A DNA stretch of 64,000 bases from Pectinophora gossypiella (taxonomy: Eukaryota > Arthropoda > Insecta > Lepidoptera > Gelechiidae): NCBI RefSeq assembly GCF_024362695.1, contig NC_065431.1, forward strand, positions 6,690,682 through 6,754,681, written 5' to 3'. How positions within the stretch are numbered: position 1 is the first letter of the stretch; each line of letters begins with the position of its first letter. The notes beneath the pieces were generated by a model. That model saw only the letters and a list, made by a program, of their open reading frames with translations. It was not told the origin of the DNA and ran no database searches. The position numbers and the translations under genes are program-made. Positions 1-11,141 of the stretch are shown here, piece by piece.

Positions 1-123
1 CAATTCATCAAAGAAAGCAATATTGCAATTTGACATTTGCGCATTTAAAAGTAAATGCGCAATGCAAACATGTCTAATAGCAATGTTGCATTCTTAGATG
101 AATTGCTTCGATGCGGCCATTTT
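1..123. mobile_element. MITE alpha, cut by the window edge
   Basis: CAATTCATCAAAGAAAGCAA to AGATGAATTGCTTCGATGCG. Partial copies also lie at 1460-1533 and 46127-46235. Confidence 0.8.
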
Positions 124-125
124 AA

Positions 126-1248
126 TGTCCCGTCCCCCCATTCTGTATGGAAGAGGAAAAGAGACAGAATAATGATGACGTTTAATACATTCAAACAAAT
201 ATAGCATCAAGCCTCTATCCCCGAAGGGGTAGGCACAGGTGTATATTATACCCACCCACTTCTCGCCAGCTATGTTCAAGTCCCATGTAATAGGCGAGCC
301 TATTGCCATTAACCGGACACAAATCCTGGAAACCACGTGATGTCAATTATCTATGATCCAAACATGGATTCGAACTCATAAAGTTGATTACAATGGTGTA
401 GCGCCCAAGCCGGGATTAGAACCCGCGACACTACGGTATAAGTCACAGGTTCTCCTAACGTGGCCACGGCGTTTGGATGTTTAGGCTAGTAGCCGGGATC
501 AAAGGCATAACGTGACTTCCGAAGCACGGAATCATCTTTTCGGATAATCCGGTGATTCTGCTATATCCTAGCCAATGAAAGGACAGACTCGTATCTCATT
601 TCCCTAACATGAATCCGCACTCCTCAAAAATATATAATAATGTACAAATGGAAGATAGCTGGTACCTATTGTAAGTGCCAGCAGTGCTTTAAAATTATTA
701 ATCTCTAGCATTATCATATACATATAATTGTACCAATTAGTTACCTATAAAGTTGTTTGGAACAATCAGTACATTTTATTATTATTATGAATCAAACCCG
801 GACCTCCAGATCGCGAGCCCCATGCTCTAACCACTAGACCATGGCGGCCGTTATAAATATCACTATACCAAACATAAATGTCAATATTAATATATTCACA
901 TACATACAATAAACTCACGCCTATTTCCCATCGGGGTAAGCAGAGACTAATATATTCAGCTGAACAAAGTTATTTGCATGTAGTTTGGAGGAAGCCACTT
1001 CAAACAGGCGTAACATCACGCTTCGCTGGTAGGGGGCTGGGCAGGAAGCGTTGTCCGGGTACTGGATGCTCTTGTGAAATGCTTTTGGTAGGGTTCGTGT
1101 TTTAGAAATGGATTGGTGATAACAATCGTTGGTCTAACAGAAAGCTCGGTGAGGTGTAGGTGCTTAGTTCATCTTGCGATGGATGTACCTCTGACTACCC
1201 CCTTTGGGATATAGTCGTGAGTTTACGTTTTATTATTACAATTGTTTT
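126..1248. other. Broken repeat pieces, no gene
   Basis: Family H scrap (CCCGAAGGGGTAGGCACAGG, ACTTCTCGCCAGCTATGTTC) at about 200-345, reversed SINE core at 481-590, the SINE A head at 783-848 and a family E piece at 1125-1215. No host coding signal. Confidence 0.6.
783..848 (-). mobile_element. SINE family A head fragment, reversed
   Basis: Reversed tRNA-like head (CCCGGACCTCCAGATCGCGA to CCATGGCGGCC). A reversed core piece lies upstream at about 481-590, so the two may be remains of one interrupted copy. Confidence 0.65.
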
Positions 1249-1430
1249 GTCTTCTTCTATCGTGTGGACTGTGAGGTGGATTACCAACCCCATCAACCCT
1301 GGAGTCAGGGTTACTATTGAGCCGCCATAGGCCCCTGACATGACTCATAACGAATACGTACTTACATCAGTAAGTAATAACCGGAACCAACGAGTTAACG
1401 TGCCTTACGAAGCACGGATCATCTTACTTA
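1249..1430 (-). mobile_element. SINE family B, reversed, tail and core
   Basis: TTCTTCTATCGTGTGGACTG to AGCACGGATCATCTTAC. The head is missing. Another small piece lies at 18708-18798, and head scraps at 3891-3956 and 15173-15222. Confidence 0.78.
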
Positions 1431-1614
1431 TTGGACACTGCGCACTTACTTTTGTATTAGCAAATGTCAAATTGCAATATTGCTTTCTTGGATGAATCGC
1501 AAACGACGTGGCCTTTTTAACCTATCTAGTCTTCTTACACCATGCGTAGTATCTTTATTAAATGCTTTGTCGAGTTTCTGTCCCTCACCACACTTGGTAT
1601 AGCTTCCATTTTTA

Positions 1615-2290
1615 ATAACATTAATTGGGGATTCTCTTAAAATGCATAAATGGTTTTGTCATAATTTTAATTATCATAATCCTTTTTGCATAACGTTTTC
1701 TAGCATAATACTTAGTACTTTCCCATAATAACATCTAGGAATACTCGTTTGTTAGGTATAACTTATTTCAGGACTAATATTTGTTGGTATAAATTTGATT
1801 CGCATATAAATAGGTATCCATAATTATTTTATAGAATAATAGTGTTTTGTCATAATTTTTACAAGGCATAACAGTAGGTTAGGGTGCGGCGGGGGTGGCC
1901 CTTGGGCCACCCCTACGCCGCCTGCATTTTTATCTTACACACGAAAAGTTTACTGAATGATGACCAACAGCATTAACAAGAGTCAAAAAATATAAAATGT
2001 CACAATCATGAATCAAATGCAGCCAAGGAAAAAGTAAGTTTCGGAAATGTTCAAAGTTGTGCCAAAACTTTTCTTATTCGGAGTATAGTTTTTATGCTTA
2101 TAATAATTATGCTTATATACCATTATTGTCATTAATTATTATGCTTATAGTAGTTATGAGTTTCAAAATTATGCTTAAAAAGTTATGACAAATTAATACT
2201 ATGCTTAACTAATAATAGGACAAGTAACATTATGCCATGGTAAATTATTACATAAAATTTTATGAGTAAAAATAGAGAACCTATTAATTG
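1615..2290. mobile_element. CATAAT fold-back element with strong GC hairpin
   Basis: The ends are imperfect inverted repeats (left GGATTCTCTTAAAATGCATA; right, reversed, GGTTCTCTATTTTTACTCAT). The left half is full of CATAAT words and the right half of ATTATG words, like subterminal repeats of a DNA transposon. At 1886-1921 a 16-bp GC stem (GCGGCG-GGGGTGGCCC) folds on itself. No coding frame. A shorter relative lies at 38946-39258. Confidence 0.7.
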
Positions 2291-2574
2291 ACCTTATAAA
2301 CATTAGCACCAAATATCCGTATCTACACAAAAAAAATGCTTTTTTGTCCAAAATCGTTCCGAAAAAAAAAACGATTGAGCTTTTTCAAATACAACCACAC
2401 AATGGCCATAATAAAGCATGCTACAATTATTACAATTTCCACCTAAAACCGCCAAGCTGCCCCACAATGACAGTGGTAACACGATAGTTGAAAAAACACC
2501 GCATCTGTCTCCTCGAGTGGGTATTGTGACGTATTTGAATGGGACCTCTTTATAGGGATGTCAAATGCATTGAC

Positions 2575-3205
2575 ATTTTTTTTTGGTTAAATTTACCCCA
2601 AGAAGGAGGGCAAAGGAACATAGCCATACAGCCTGGTCAAATGAATTTTTTCTTCATGTGATTTCTTGCCGTATCGATCGCCGTATCGAAAATGCGTGGA
2701 AGAGCTACTGGTCGATGAAACACCTAATGAAAGGGAATCTTCCCATTTCATTAAAGCGAAAGCTCATCGACATGTGTATTCTGCCCATCCTAACTTACGC
2801 TGCCCAGACCTGGTCATTGACGGAACGTCAAAAGTCCAGGCTCAAGGTCTGCCAAAGAGCGATTGAGCGTAGTGTGTTAGGTGTCAAACGAATTGATCGA
2901 GTCCGAAACACAACACTGCGTTCAAAAACGGGAATCGCTGATGTGGGACGGGAAGCCACAAAACTCAAATGGAATTGGGCCGGACATGTTTGTCGCATGC
3001 ACCCTGAGCGGTGGGCATGGATCGTCACGCATTGGGTGCCTCATGACGGATACAGGCGTCGTGGTAGACCTCGAAAGAGATGGCGTGACGACTTGGACGC
3101 TTGCCGGAGGGACTGGCCGGAATACGCACAGGATCGCGAGAAATGGAAAGAGGAAGGGGAGGCCTTTGCCCAGCAGTGGGATCTTGCAGGCTAGATTAGA
3201 TTAGA
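2575..3205 (+). mobile_element. Non-LTR retrotransposon (RTE-like) 3' end, 5'-truncated
   Basis: An open frame from 2583 to 3194 encodes the C-terminal part of a LINE reverse transcriptase. Recognisable blocks are ISLKRKLIDMCILPILTYAA, QTWSLTERQKSRLKVCQRA, IERSVLGVKRIDRVRN, LKWNWAGHVCRM and RRRGRPRKRWRDDL, the usual order in lepidopteran RTE-type elements. It ends at a stop followed at once by a short GATTA tandem tail (3191-3210), the usual kind of 3' end for this clade. The frame is intact here but lacks the endonuclease and catalytic RT region, so this is a dead, truncated copy rather than a host gene. Confidence 0.85.
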
Positions 3206-3335
3206 TTAGTGATTTCTTGAATTTGTTTTCTTTGTCTTCAGTAAATTGTTTTCGAAGGCCGGAGCCATTTCTTTTGTTTAATTTTAATTCATACATCTTC
3301 ATGATATGGCCAAACGTTGGCAATCAGCAAGTGAG

Positions 3336-3560
3336 GAGCTCGGTGGTGCAGCGGTAAACGCGCTCGGTCTGCGATTGTTGAAGTTAAGCAACTCTCGCAA
3401 AGGCCGGTAATAGGATGGGTGACCACAAAAAAAGGTTTTCATCTTGAGCTCCTCCGTGCTTCGGAAGGCACGTTAAGCCGTTGGTCCCGGCTGCATTAGC
3501 AGTCCTTAATAACCACCAATCCATACTGTGCTCGCGTGATGGTGTGATAGGGATATCCAT
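3336..3560 (+). mobile_element. SINE family C, forward, 3'-truncated
   Basis: GAGGAGCTCGGTGGTGCAGC, the 5S-like stretch (GTTAAGCAAC..GGATGGGTGACC), the core and CACCAATCCATACTGTGC. The end of the tail is diverged. Confidence 0.85.
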
Positions 3561-4596
3561 CCAATAAATGTATATTAAAGTTCTTTTTTCGTGTTATCCA
3601 AAGTTGCCAGCCCTACCCCATACAGTGTCCCATGTCCCCACAGTCACCGGCGACGTCGTTAGCGGGATAGAGATAATCCTGCGCATCTGCGGGACTAATC
3701 GCGACATTATGATATACTCTGGTTACGCTACCGATTTTCATGGGGTTTTTTGTTCACAGCTTATTTAACGATCTGTGTGGATGATAGCTGGGTTATACTT
3801 ATTTAAAAAAAAATGCGCTCACGGCAGTATTATATCGTCGTGTTATAGATAAAACCACGTAAGTGCCTTTTTGTACGATAGGTTCACCACCGGGTTCGAT
3901 TCCCGGTGGGGACATATCACAAAATTCAGTTTGTGGTCCCTAGTTTGGTTAGGACATTACAGGCACGTTAAGTAAAATAAAATAAAATTTATAATTTAAA
4001 TGTCAATCATTAGGTACATTAATTATGATATAATAATAAAATGATTTACAATGTCGTTATCCAAATTACACATCACAAAAAAAAACAATACACAAACTAG
4101 AGATATATTATTATTTTTTTAATTTGTATTGAAAATTGCAAAAAAAATAAAATAAAGCGTTCTGTTTAATTAACGTCCTAACAAGTTCCCCTGCCCCTCA
4201 TCCATCCACAAGTACAATAAAAAAAAAGCTTCTATTTGTTTCAGAACAAAAGTAATAAATCTGACGTTTGAAGTGTTTGCCGAGGGTGACCACAATTTGT
4301 CGTGCACTAGTTTAAACTGGGGTGACCACGCGGCGGTAATCCGCGGACAATAATGCGGTATTGTTGTTTGTGGATGAGATCGGGGGGCTGCGGACAGATT
4401 AGCGACAGGGTGCATACTGGTGCTGGGTTTTGTGGAATACATATTTGTTACATTTAAACTTTATTATAGGTAATTGGTTGATCAGGATCGAAGGAAACGG
4501 AATTACGTATTCTTTGCTCACCTCAATGGGAAATAGGCGTGAAAAACGTGTATGTGTCATTAAAAAATAAAATAGTATTTTATTTACTAGAAAATT

Positions 4597-4835
4597 ATGT
4601 CACACACCTCCGATATGCATTTCTCGGGAATGTGGGTTTTCTCATGTTTTCCTTCACCACTGAGCAATTCATGTTTGAATCATTTATGATCCGTCCTTCA
4701 CTGCTGAGCACGTGATAATAATTTATGATCCAAACATGCATTAAAAAATCATTGCTTTAGGCCTATGCTGGGATTTGAACCTGCGACCTCAAATTGAGAG
4801 TAAACCGTTCTACCAACTGGGCTGCCACGGCTCGG
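4597..4835 (-). mobile_element. SINE family G, reversed, tail-truncated
   Basis: CACCTCCGATATGCATTTCT to GGGCTGCCACGGCTC. The head has a recognisable B box (GGTTCAAATCC in reverse). Confidence 0.8.
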
Positions 4836-4944
4836 TCTGATTTTGATTATTATTGCCAATTACAGGCATATTGTGAATGTTTACACACATAAGATGCATA
4901 AATATATAGGCTGCTCCTCATCATATTAATCTATGGTATACAAT

Positions 4945-5322
4945 GGCCCCGATTCCTGCAGACACCTCCTAATTTGACTTTAAGTTATACCTGTCATGTT
5001 CTTATTCGCCGAAAAGGAAAGAGACGGATGATTGACAGTCGTAAATTTTAGGAAGAATGAGTAAATTAATGGATAACCCGGGCGAATCAAAAAGTATCTC
5101 GCTGGTATGCAAACCGTTTCACGTGTGCTGTCAACTTAATTCTGTCGGGTTATTGGCCGATGTAAAATGTTTAGATGGTTGTTTTGGATTTCTGCTTAAA
5201 ATTGACGTATGTTCCATAAGTTTTATGCCTGTCGATTACCCGTCCCTTTCCTTTTCGGCGGATAAGAAAATGACAGATATAACTTAAAATAAATTTAGAT
5301 GGCGTCTGCAGGAATTAGCACC
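4945..5322. mobile_element. MITE beta (CTGCAGACACC), full copy
   Basis: Inverted ends: CCGATTCCTGCAGACACCTC with TTTAAGTTATACCTGTCATG, mirrored by GACAGATATAACTTAAAATA and GGCGTCTGCAGGAATTAGCA. The interior has GTGTGCTGTCAACTTAATTC. The 76-residue frame inside is incidental. Confidence 0.82.
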
Positions 5323-5766
5323 AATAATTCACAAAAAGAAAAGTTAAAATAAATAGGATAATTTAACAAGACGAGACTGTCCATACAATACCAAAACCTT
5401 TGCCCACCCTATGCGGTAGCCCGCAGACATGACAGTATCTGTGGTCACCCTACAGGGTGCATATATTACGTCATTATTGTACTTTGCAATATACTGATAT
5501 ACTTAACTTTATTATATTGTATCGTTATTGTCAATCATTCAGAAAAAATATGAATGGTAGAGAAATTGGGTACTGAACTATAGCGGAGTTGTTGAATAAA
5601 TATAAATTGCATACGATAATTTTGTGCATTTTTGTGTCCATTCAAATGTTGCGGGCGATAGGCTGATTCATTTCTTTAGAAGATATGAACGCATGGGATT
5701 AAATGTCTGAGAACTGATATTAGGCAGACAAATTACAAAATTGTATAACAATATTTTACTTAAGTA

Positions 5767-6079
5767 ACAGCCTCCGTGGTCAAGTGGTTAGAGCGTTAGG
5801 CTCACGATCTGGAGGTCCGGGTTCGATTCCCGATGGAGACATTGTCGAAATCACTTTGTGAGACTGTCATTTGTTTGGTAAGGACTTTCAGGCTTGAATC
5901 ACCTGATTGTTCGTAAAAGTAAGATGATTCCGTGCTTCGGAGGTCACGTTAAGCCGTTGGTCCCGGCTATTAGCCGTAAAAACAACGTGGTGGAGTATGC
6001 TCCATACCCCCTCCGGTTGTTTGAGGGGAGGCCTGTGCCCAGCAGTGGGACGTATATAGACAGTTTAAGTGTTTATGTA
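5767..6079 (+). mobile_element. SINE family A, full copy with 15-bp target-site duplication
   Basis: tRNA-like head with A box (GTGGTCAAGTGGTTA) and B box (GGTTCGATTCC), the shared core (TTCGGAGGTCACGTTAAGCC), then the tail CCCAGCAGTGGGACGTATAT. TATTTTACTTAAGTA flanks it on both sides (5752-5766 and 6080-6094), which fixes the ends. It interrupts the left arm of a large inverted repeat. Confidence 0.92.
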
Positions 6080-7273
6080 TATTTTACTTAAGTATGTTTC
6101 TTTTAAAGAACGTCTAGGGCCCTGTGCCGAGGTTTTTCTTGCAGCTTCTTTTCCCCGGCTATACAGGTTGTGAGCTGCAGTAGTGTTAGGCGGATGAGAC
6201 GTTCGTTATGTAAAATTGACGATTCAAAGTGTAACTATGTTATTGAAGTTGTTGGTGTATCAACTGCGCAAGTTGTCTTTCATCAGTAGTGGCTCTGGAC
6301 ACCCCATTCGGGATTACTGGCGTGTGTTTATGTATGTATGTGGTCAGTGATTGTGCGTGTCAAGTCATTACATATTCAAACTAACTAATAGTGCATTATT
6401 GATCGCGGTAACGGCTTTGCGGGGTGTGTAGAGGCAATCTGCGGCTATACAGCTGCTCATAATTAGTTTGTATTGAATCTACATGGCCGCAAATTCAATA
6501 CTGCCAATATACATGTAGGAAAGTGAGAATACTATAGGATAATGAATGGGAATTTTATTGTTTATGGTATGAAAGAAGGATGGTTAATCAATGGTCGTGA
6601 ATGACAAGGATATTGATATTTTTAATATTAAATTTCCTGCCTTCATTCGTTTTCTTGTTAGAAACATAATGCTCACCTGAAGATTTGGCCGTAGTTCCGG
6701 CCTTTGTTGCAGAGCTAAGTATATTTTATTGTAATATCTTTTAATTTGCGTCGTGTTTTCTCACCGTAGTATTATATAACTTGCATACGTTTAGTCGGGT
6801 TACAGTCTGAACCTCAAAAAGTGTATTATTTCATAAGATTTATGTCTGTAACATGTTACGTGTGTTTATTAAATAAATAAATGGGACGTAAGGCAGTTTT
6901 TTTAAAAAGTAAGAGAAGGGAGTCGATGGTGGAATGATTTGTGTAAAATATAGGGAGTAAAGACATTTAAAATATCCCGTGTTATTTCTATATCCCACAT
7001 ACATACATCTCATAGTCATTAATGGGTTGAGCAGAGACACAAGTCGTAACATAGGTGGCCTTAATGCTATAAAGCAGCAATCTACAATACAATACTAACT
7101 GTATAGTGTAATGTACCCAAACGCAACTTATAGGAATACCGAAACGCAAGTGGTACAGACGGTTATTTTGACAGTTGTCATTGAATAACAAAGATATCAG
7201 AAATCAGAATCATTTATTCAACGTAATTATCACGGATAAACTTGTTGAAGGTCAATACTATATAAAAAAGTTA

Positions 7274-7424
7274 TAACCTTTGTTGTTTTAAGTAGGTTTA
7301 CGCCATTATTATCATAATTAAAACACATAATAACGGGTTCTTACCGCGTTTAAATCAGGGAAATATCAGAAGTCTCATATCCCTGATTTAAACGCGGTAA
7401 GAACCCGTTATTATTTGTTTTAAT
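7274..7424. mobile_element. Fold-back gamma, short form, with 13-bp near-perfect flanking repeat
   Basis: AACGGGTTCTTACCGCGTTT and its complement close around a short loop. TATAAAAAAGTTA (7261-7273) and TATAAAAAGGTTA (7425-7437) differ at one base. A further arm fragment lies near 10045-10100. Confidence 0.8.
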
Positions 7425-8205
7425 TATAAAAAGGTTAAAATAAAATGCGCGCGAAAACACTTCAGACGCCTCTAAAAAGACTAACATTTCTTTTAAGATA
7501 TAGCGGGAGGAAGGCTATTACACGTTGTGACATTGTTCTTGTGACCCTGTTCACCCCCTTAGAGCTTACGGGCGTGTGTTTATGTATCACATGAATCTAT
7601 CCACCCTGTAACGTCAGTAGCTATAGTTACAGAATACAGATAATGAAGTAGGTAGGTATATAAATTAATTTAGCGCAGTGTGGCGAGATGTCCCCCAGCT
7701 AATTAAGTTTTGAATATTATTTGAATAATTTGCGGCAAATTAGCTCCCCATCCCGACATACTGATCATTATGATACCGACATACACGCCCAGAGGCTACC
7801 GGGGTAGGCAGGAACACTTATCACCAATATAGTAGGCTCTTTGTAGGGTTTTCACTAACACAATTGTCTCGACCATTACCTATAGACGGCGATATTCAAA
7901 TTCAAAAATATCGCCTATCGAATCGTAAATTTTTACATAACGAACGTCTCATCCGCCTAAAACTACTGCAGCTTCTCACAACCTGTATAGCCGGGGAGAA
8001 GAAGCTGCAAGAAAAACCTCGGCACAGGGCCCTAGACGTTCTTTAAAAAAAATAAACATAAAATATTTTTTATACAATTGAGTAATTTAGCTGCCTAATA
8101 TCAGTTCTCAGACAGTTAATCCCATGCATTCATATCTTATAAATAATCACTAACTTTATAATAACCTTTTTTGTAAAGTTTCTGTTTAACTACTGTCTTA
8201 AGATA

Positions 8206-8290
8206 CGGCTCACCTCACGTTGGTCTAACAGAAAGCTCGGTGAGGTGTGGGTACTTAGTTCATCTTGCGATGGATGCACCTCTGCCTACC
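8206..8290 (+). repeat. Family E repeat (AGAAAGCTCGGTGAGGTG)
   Basis: CACGTTGGTCTAACAGAAAG, GTGGGTACTTAGTTCATCTT, GATGGATGCACCTCTGCCTA. Further copies lie at about 1125-1215, 9705-9805 (reversed) and 15080-15180. Confidence 0.75.
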
Positions 8291-8322
8291 CCAATTGATC
8301 CTCTTGTCTGTTTCACAGTCCA

Positions 8323-8472
8323 CATACAGTCATGAGCAATATAATATACCCACTTTAGGACTCTGTCGCACTAACGTATTTGACATTTAGTGAGACTTAC
8401 AGTTCGATTTGTCAAAAAAGTTAATGTGACATGGTACCAAAGTGTATACATATTAATGCTCGTGGCCGTACA
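8323..8472. mobile_element. MITE delta copy 1
   Basis: TACAGTCATGAGCAATATAA opens it and ATGCTCGTGGCCGTA closes it (inverted). Inside are CTGTCGCACTAACGTATTTG and GTTAATGTGACATGGTACC. Confidence 0.75.
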
Positions 8473-8809
8473 TTAGACAACCCATTCCCGAATCCTACCT
8501 TCAAAGTGGGCACACTACTAGTCACGGTAGGGTGGCCACACGACAAAGGGGGCGCCGGACCGGGACAATAGACCCCCTCCCTCCTCGGAGAGTAGCCCCT
8601 CTCGTCTTAGTAACAACCTAGTGGCTTGACCATAACGGGTTGTGATTGCTTAGGTTGAGGTGTCTGTGATTTCACTCAGTAGTAACGCGAGGTTTTCTTC
8701 TTTAGGGTGGAATTAATATAATCTCAGTTTGGCGGCGAGGGTGTGCTCCGGCAAAGGATGTTTTCGTGTGGTACCGAACCGAGCATAGTACCCCTCTAGC
8801 CACAAGTTG

Positions 8810-8990
8810 GAAGTGTGACTAGGGATCCACGATCTGACAGTGTTGTGTTGGAAGTTGTATATATGCGTCTTGCTGTGTAAACTTCGATACCGCGTTTCAC
8901 GACCGCTTGAAGACTGCATTGTTGAATGTGGCGCCATCTGTTGCATGTGAGCAGAACTAGGTGGCCAACTAGTTGGGTCCGCCACATCAG
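8810..8990. repeat. Repeat ending AACTAGTTGGGTCCGCC
   Basis: TTGGAAGTTGTATATATGCG, GAATGTGGCGCCATCTGTTG, AACTAGTTGGGTCCGCCAC. A reversed copy lies at 49375-49520, and an unrelated-looking element at 55545-55740 shares the same terminal AACTAGTTGGGTCCGCCA. Confidence 0.65.
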
Positions 8991-9190
8991 CTTCGAGACT
9001 GCCCTCAAGATCATGTCAATGTGACAGTTCTTATATAAAAACGGACTTGAGCATGGTCTTGAGGGCAGTCTCAGCTGAGATTAGTTTATTAATACCACCC
9101 TTAGAACTAAAAAAAATAGTTCTCAAGAACTCGTTAGATGGCGCTTATCAACTACGTTACTGGGCCGTTGACAAGATGCCAATGATAGAA

Positions 9191-9341
9191 ACGGCCTCCG
9201 TGGTCCAGCGGTTGAGCGTTGGGCTCACGATCCGGAGGCCCTGGGTTCGGATCCCGGTGGCGACATATCACAAAAATCACTTTGTGATCCCTAGTTTGTT
9301 TAGGACATTACAGGCTGATCACCTGATTGTCCGATAGTAAG
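9191..9341 (+). mobile_element. SINE family B, head and first part
   Basis: CGGCCTCCGTGGTCCAGCGG through GGTTCGGATCC, ATCACTTTGTGATCCCTAG and CACCTGATTGTCCGATAGTA. It is abutted at about 9350-9425 by a piece of a family A SINE on the opposite strand. Confidence 0.82.
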
Positions 9342-9839
9342 ATACGCCCGGCTTTTTCAGACAATCAGGTAATTCAAGCCTAAAAAGTCCTTACCAAACA
9401 AAGGGCAGTCTCACAAAGTGATTCTATAATTTGTCTTTAAAAACTCTATTTTGTAATGAGTTGATAGGCAAAGTTTGTGCTTCTACTACAAATCACGCTA
9501 GCGTTCCCTCGGGGGCGGACAGTGTAACCGAGACATTAGACTACAGTATAGTTTCACATGTCCCTCCCGGCCCATTACGCGGTCCCTCCGGCCCTCTCGT
9601 CCTCTCACGTAGTATATGAACTATCCTTAGAAATACGGCGTATTTCATATGGAACGTCGCTTGAATATGTTAGCATGTAACTGGACTAGGTTTCTGAGAA
9701 ACATTAGCTCACGCCCGACTATATCCCAATTGGGGTAGTCAGAGGAACGTAAGTCAGATGAACTAAGTACCCACACCTCACCGAGCTTTCTGTTAGACCT
9801 GTACTACAGACGTAAGGCCGGTTTAAAACCATTTAAACC

Positions 9840-10180
9840 AATACGTTTAAAACCGAAATCAAATTAAAAATAAAAAAAAATGAATTAATTTAAAAAAAAA
9901 ATATTTTATTTTTATAAAATAAATAAATAAAATTAAAATAATTAATAATAAAAAAATATTTAAAATTAATGTAATGTATGTACATATTTTTAATATTGTA
10001 AATGTATATGTGTGTCGTAGATTTCACCTAAATATTTTTTTTTTATTATAATTAAAGCACATAATAACGGGTTCTTACCACATTTAAATGGGGATTTTTT
10101 TATCATTTATTATTTTATTATTATTATTAAATCAACCATTTATTTTGGTTTAAAACTGCTGCTCTTGATTACTATATTTT
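9840..10180. other. AT-rich low-complexity DNA
   Basis: Mostly A/T with AAAT and ATTTT runs and a fold-back gamma scrap at about 10045-10100. No gene seen. Similar stretches: 11290-11370, 16790-16870 and 54330-54440. Confidence 0.8.
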
Positions 10181-10550
10181 TCTTAATTATAACTACATCT
10201 TCTTGATTTTACCGCGATAGGGATATAACGGAGTACTTACCTATAAACTATCTAAAGAATTTAAAACAATCCAATAAAAAACCAGTGCATTCTATTGTAT
10301 CATTTATTTCAATTGCAAGTGCAATAAACACCCCATACCGTCACGTGATAAAAAATGCAATAAAACACAATACAATACAATAAAGAACCGCAACCACTTA
10401 CCATTATCAGTCCCTTCGCGGCCATTTTGAAACTAGACACAAATTATATTTGCTAGGTGCGTGTCGGGAATATTATGAGGGTTCCGTATTCTTGTTACAA
10501 TAAAAATGTAAGTTCAAAAACTAAAACCCGACTACAGAAAAAGTATAATC

Positions 10551-10878
10551 ATTATCCCGTTTTTCACAGCGTTTTTTACCTAACCTGAAGATTTGATAGG
10601 TCCGGTTTTTTACAGAAGCGACTGTCTATCTGCTTTTCCAACCCGCGAATGGAAAACCAGCCCAATACGGGTTAGGTCACGTACCTCCGAAATGCATTTC
10701 TCGGGAATGTGGGTTTCGTCATGTTTTCCTTCACCGCTGAGCAGGTGATAATCATTTATAATCCTAACATGAATTCGAAAACAAATTCGACAATAATTGG
10801 TTTAGGCCTGTGCTGGATTCGAACCTGCGACCTCAAAGTGAGAGGCAAGCGTTCTACCAACTGGGATACCGCGGCTCG
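10551..10878 (-). mobile_element. SINE family G (tRNA-headed), reversed
   Basis: Reversed, it begins with a tRNA-like head (GTTGGTAGAACGCTTGCCTC; GGTCGCAGGTTCGAATCC) and ends in a tail carrying GGTCCGGTTTTTTACAGAAG and CCCGTTTTTCACAG. It lacks the GTTAAGCCGTTGGTCCC core of A-C. Confidence 0.85.
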
Positions 10879-10982
10879 CCGCTATGGAAAAGTATGAAAC
10901 AAGAAAATATTTCTCTGAAATAATTCCGGTGAGTGTTGTGTAGGAGATATCGAAAAGCCGTGGTGTGCGAAAGTAAGACCAG

Positions 10983-11141
10983 AGGGTTAAAATGGCCACA
11001 TCGAAGCAATTCATCCGAGAAAGCAAAATTGCTATTTGACAATTGTTTGCATTCCGCACTTAATTTTATATGCGCAAATGTCAAATTGCAATATTGTTTT
11101 CTTAAAGGAATTGCTTTGATGTGGGCATTTTAACCTCCCTG
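10983..11141. mobile_element. MITE alpha, full copy
   Basis: GGGTTAAAATGGCCACATCG at the left and TGATGTGGGCATTTTAACC at the right define longer ends than the other copies show. Confidence 0.83.

Larger units (their letters stand above)
5680..8140. repeat. Large inverted repeat with unrelated centre
   Basis: Left arm 5690-6235 (minus the inserted SINE) contains AATGTCTGAGAACTGATATT and AACGTCTAGGGCCCTGTGCC. The right arm 7915-8140 carries the complement of both blocks in mirrored order. The centre (6240-7910) holds MITE and LINE scraps and AT-rich sequence but no transposase frame. Confidence 0.7.

Noticed and set aside
2583..3194. Intact 203-residue frame as a host gene
   Set aside because: It is the C-terminal part of a non-LTR retrotransposon polymerase with the usual GATTA tail.
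9191..9263. tRNA genes at the many tRNA-like heads (also 5770, 57614, 18366, and reversed 10800-10878)
   Set aside because: A and B boxes are present, but the heads continue into SINE bodies and repeat across the window; the cloverleaf stems are imperfect.
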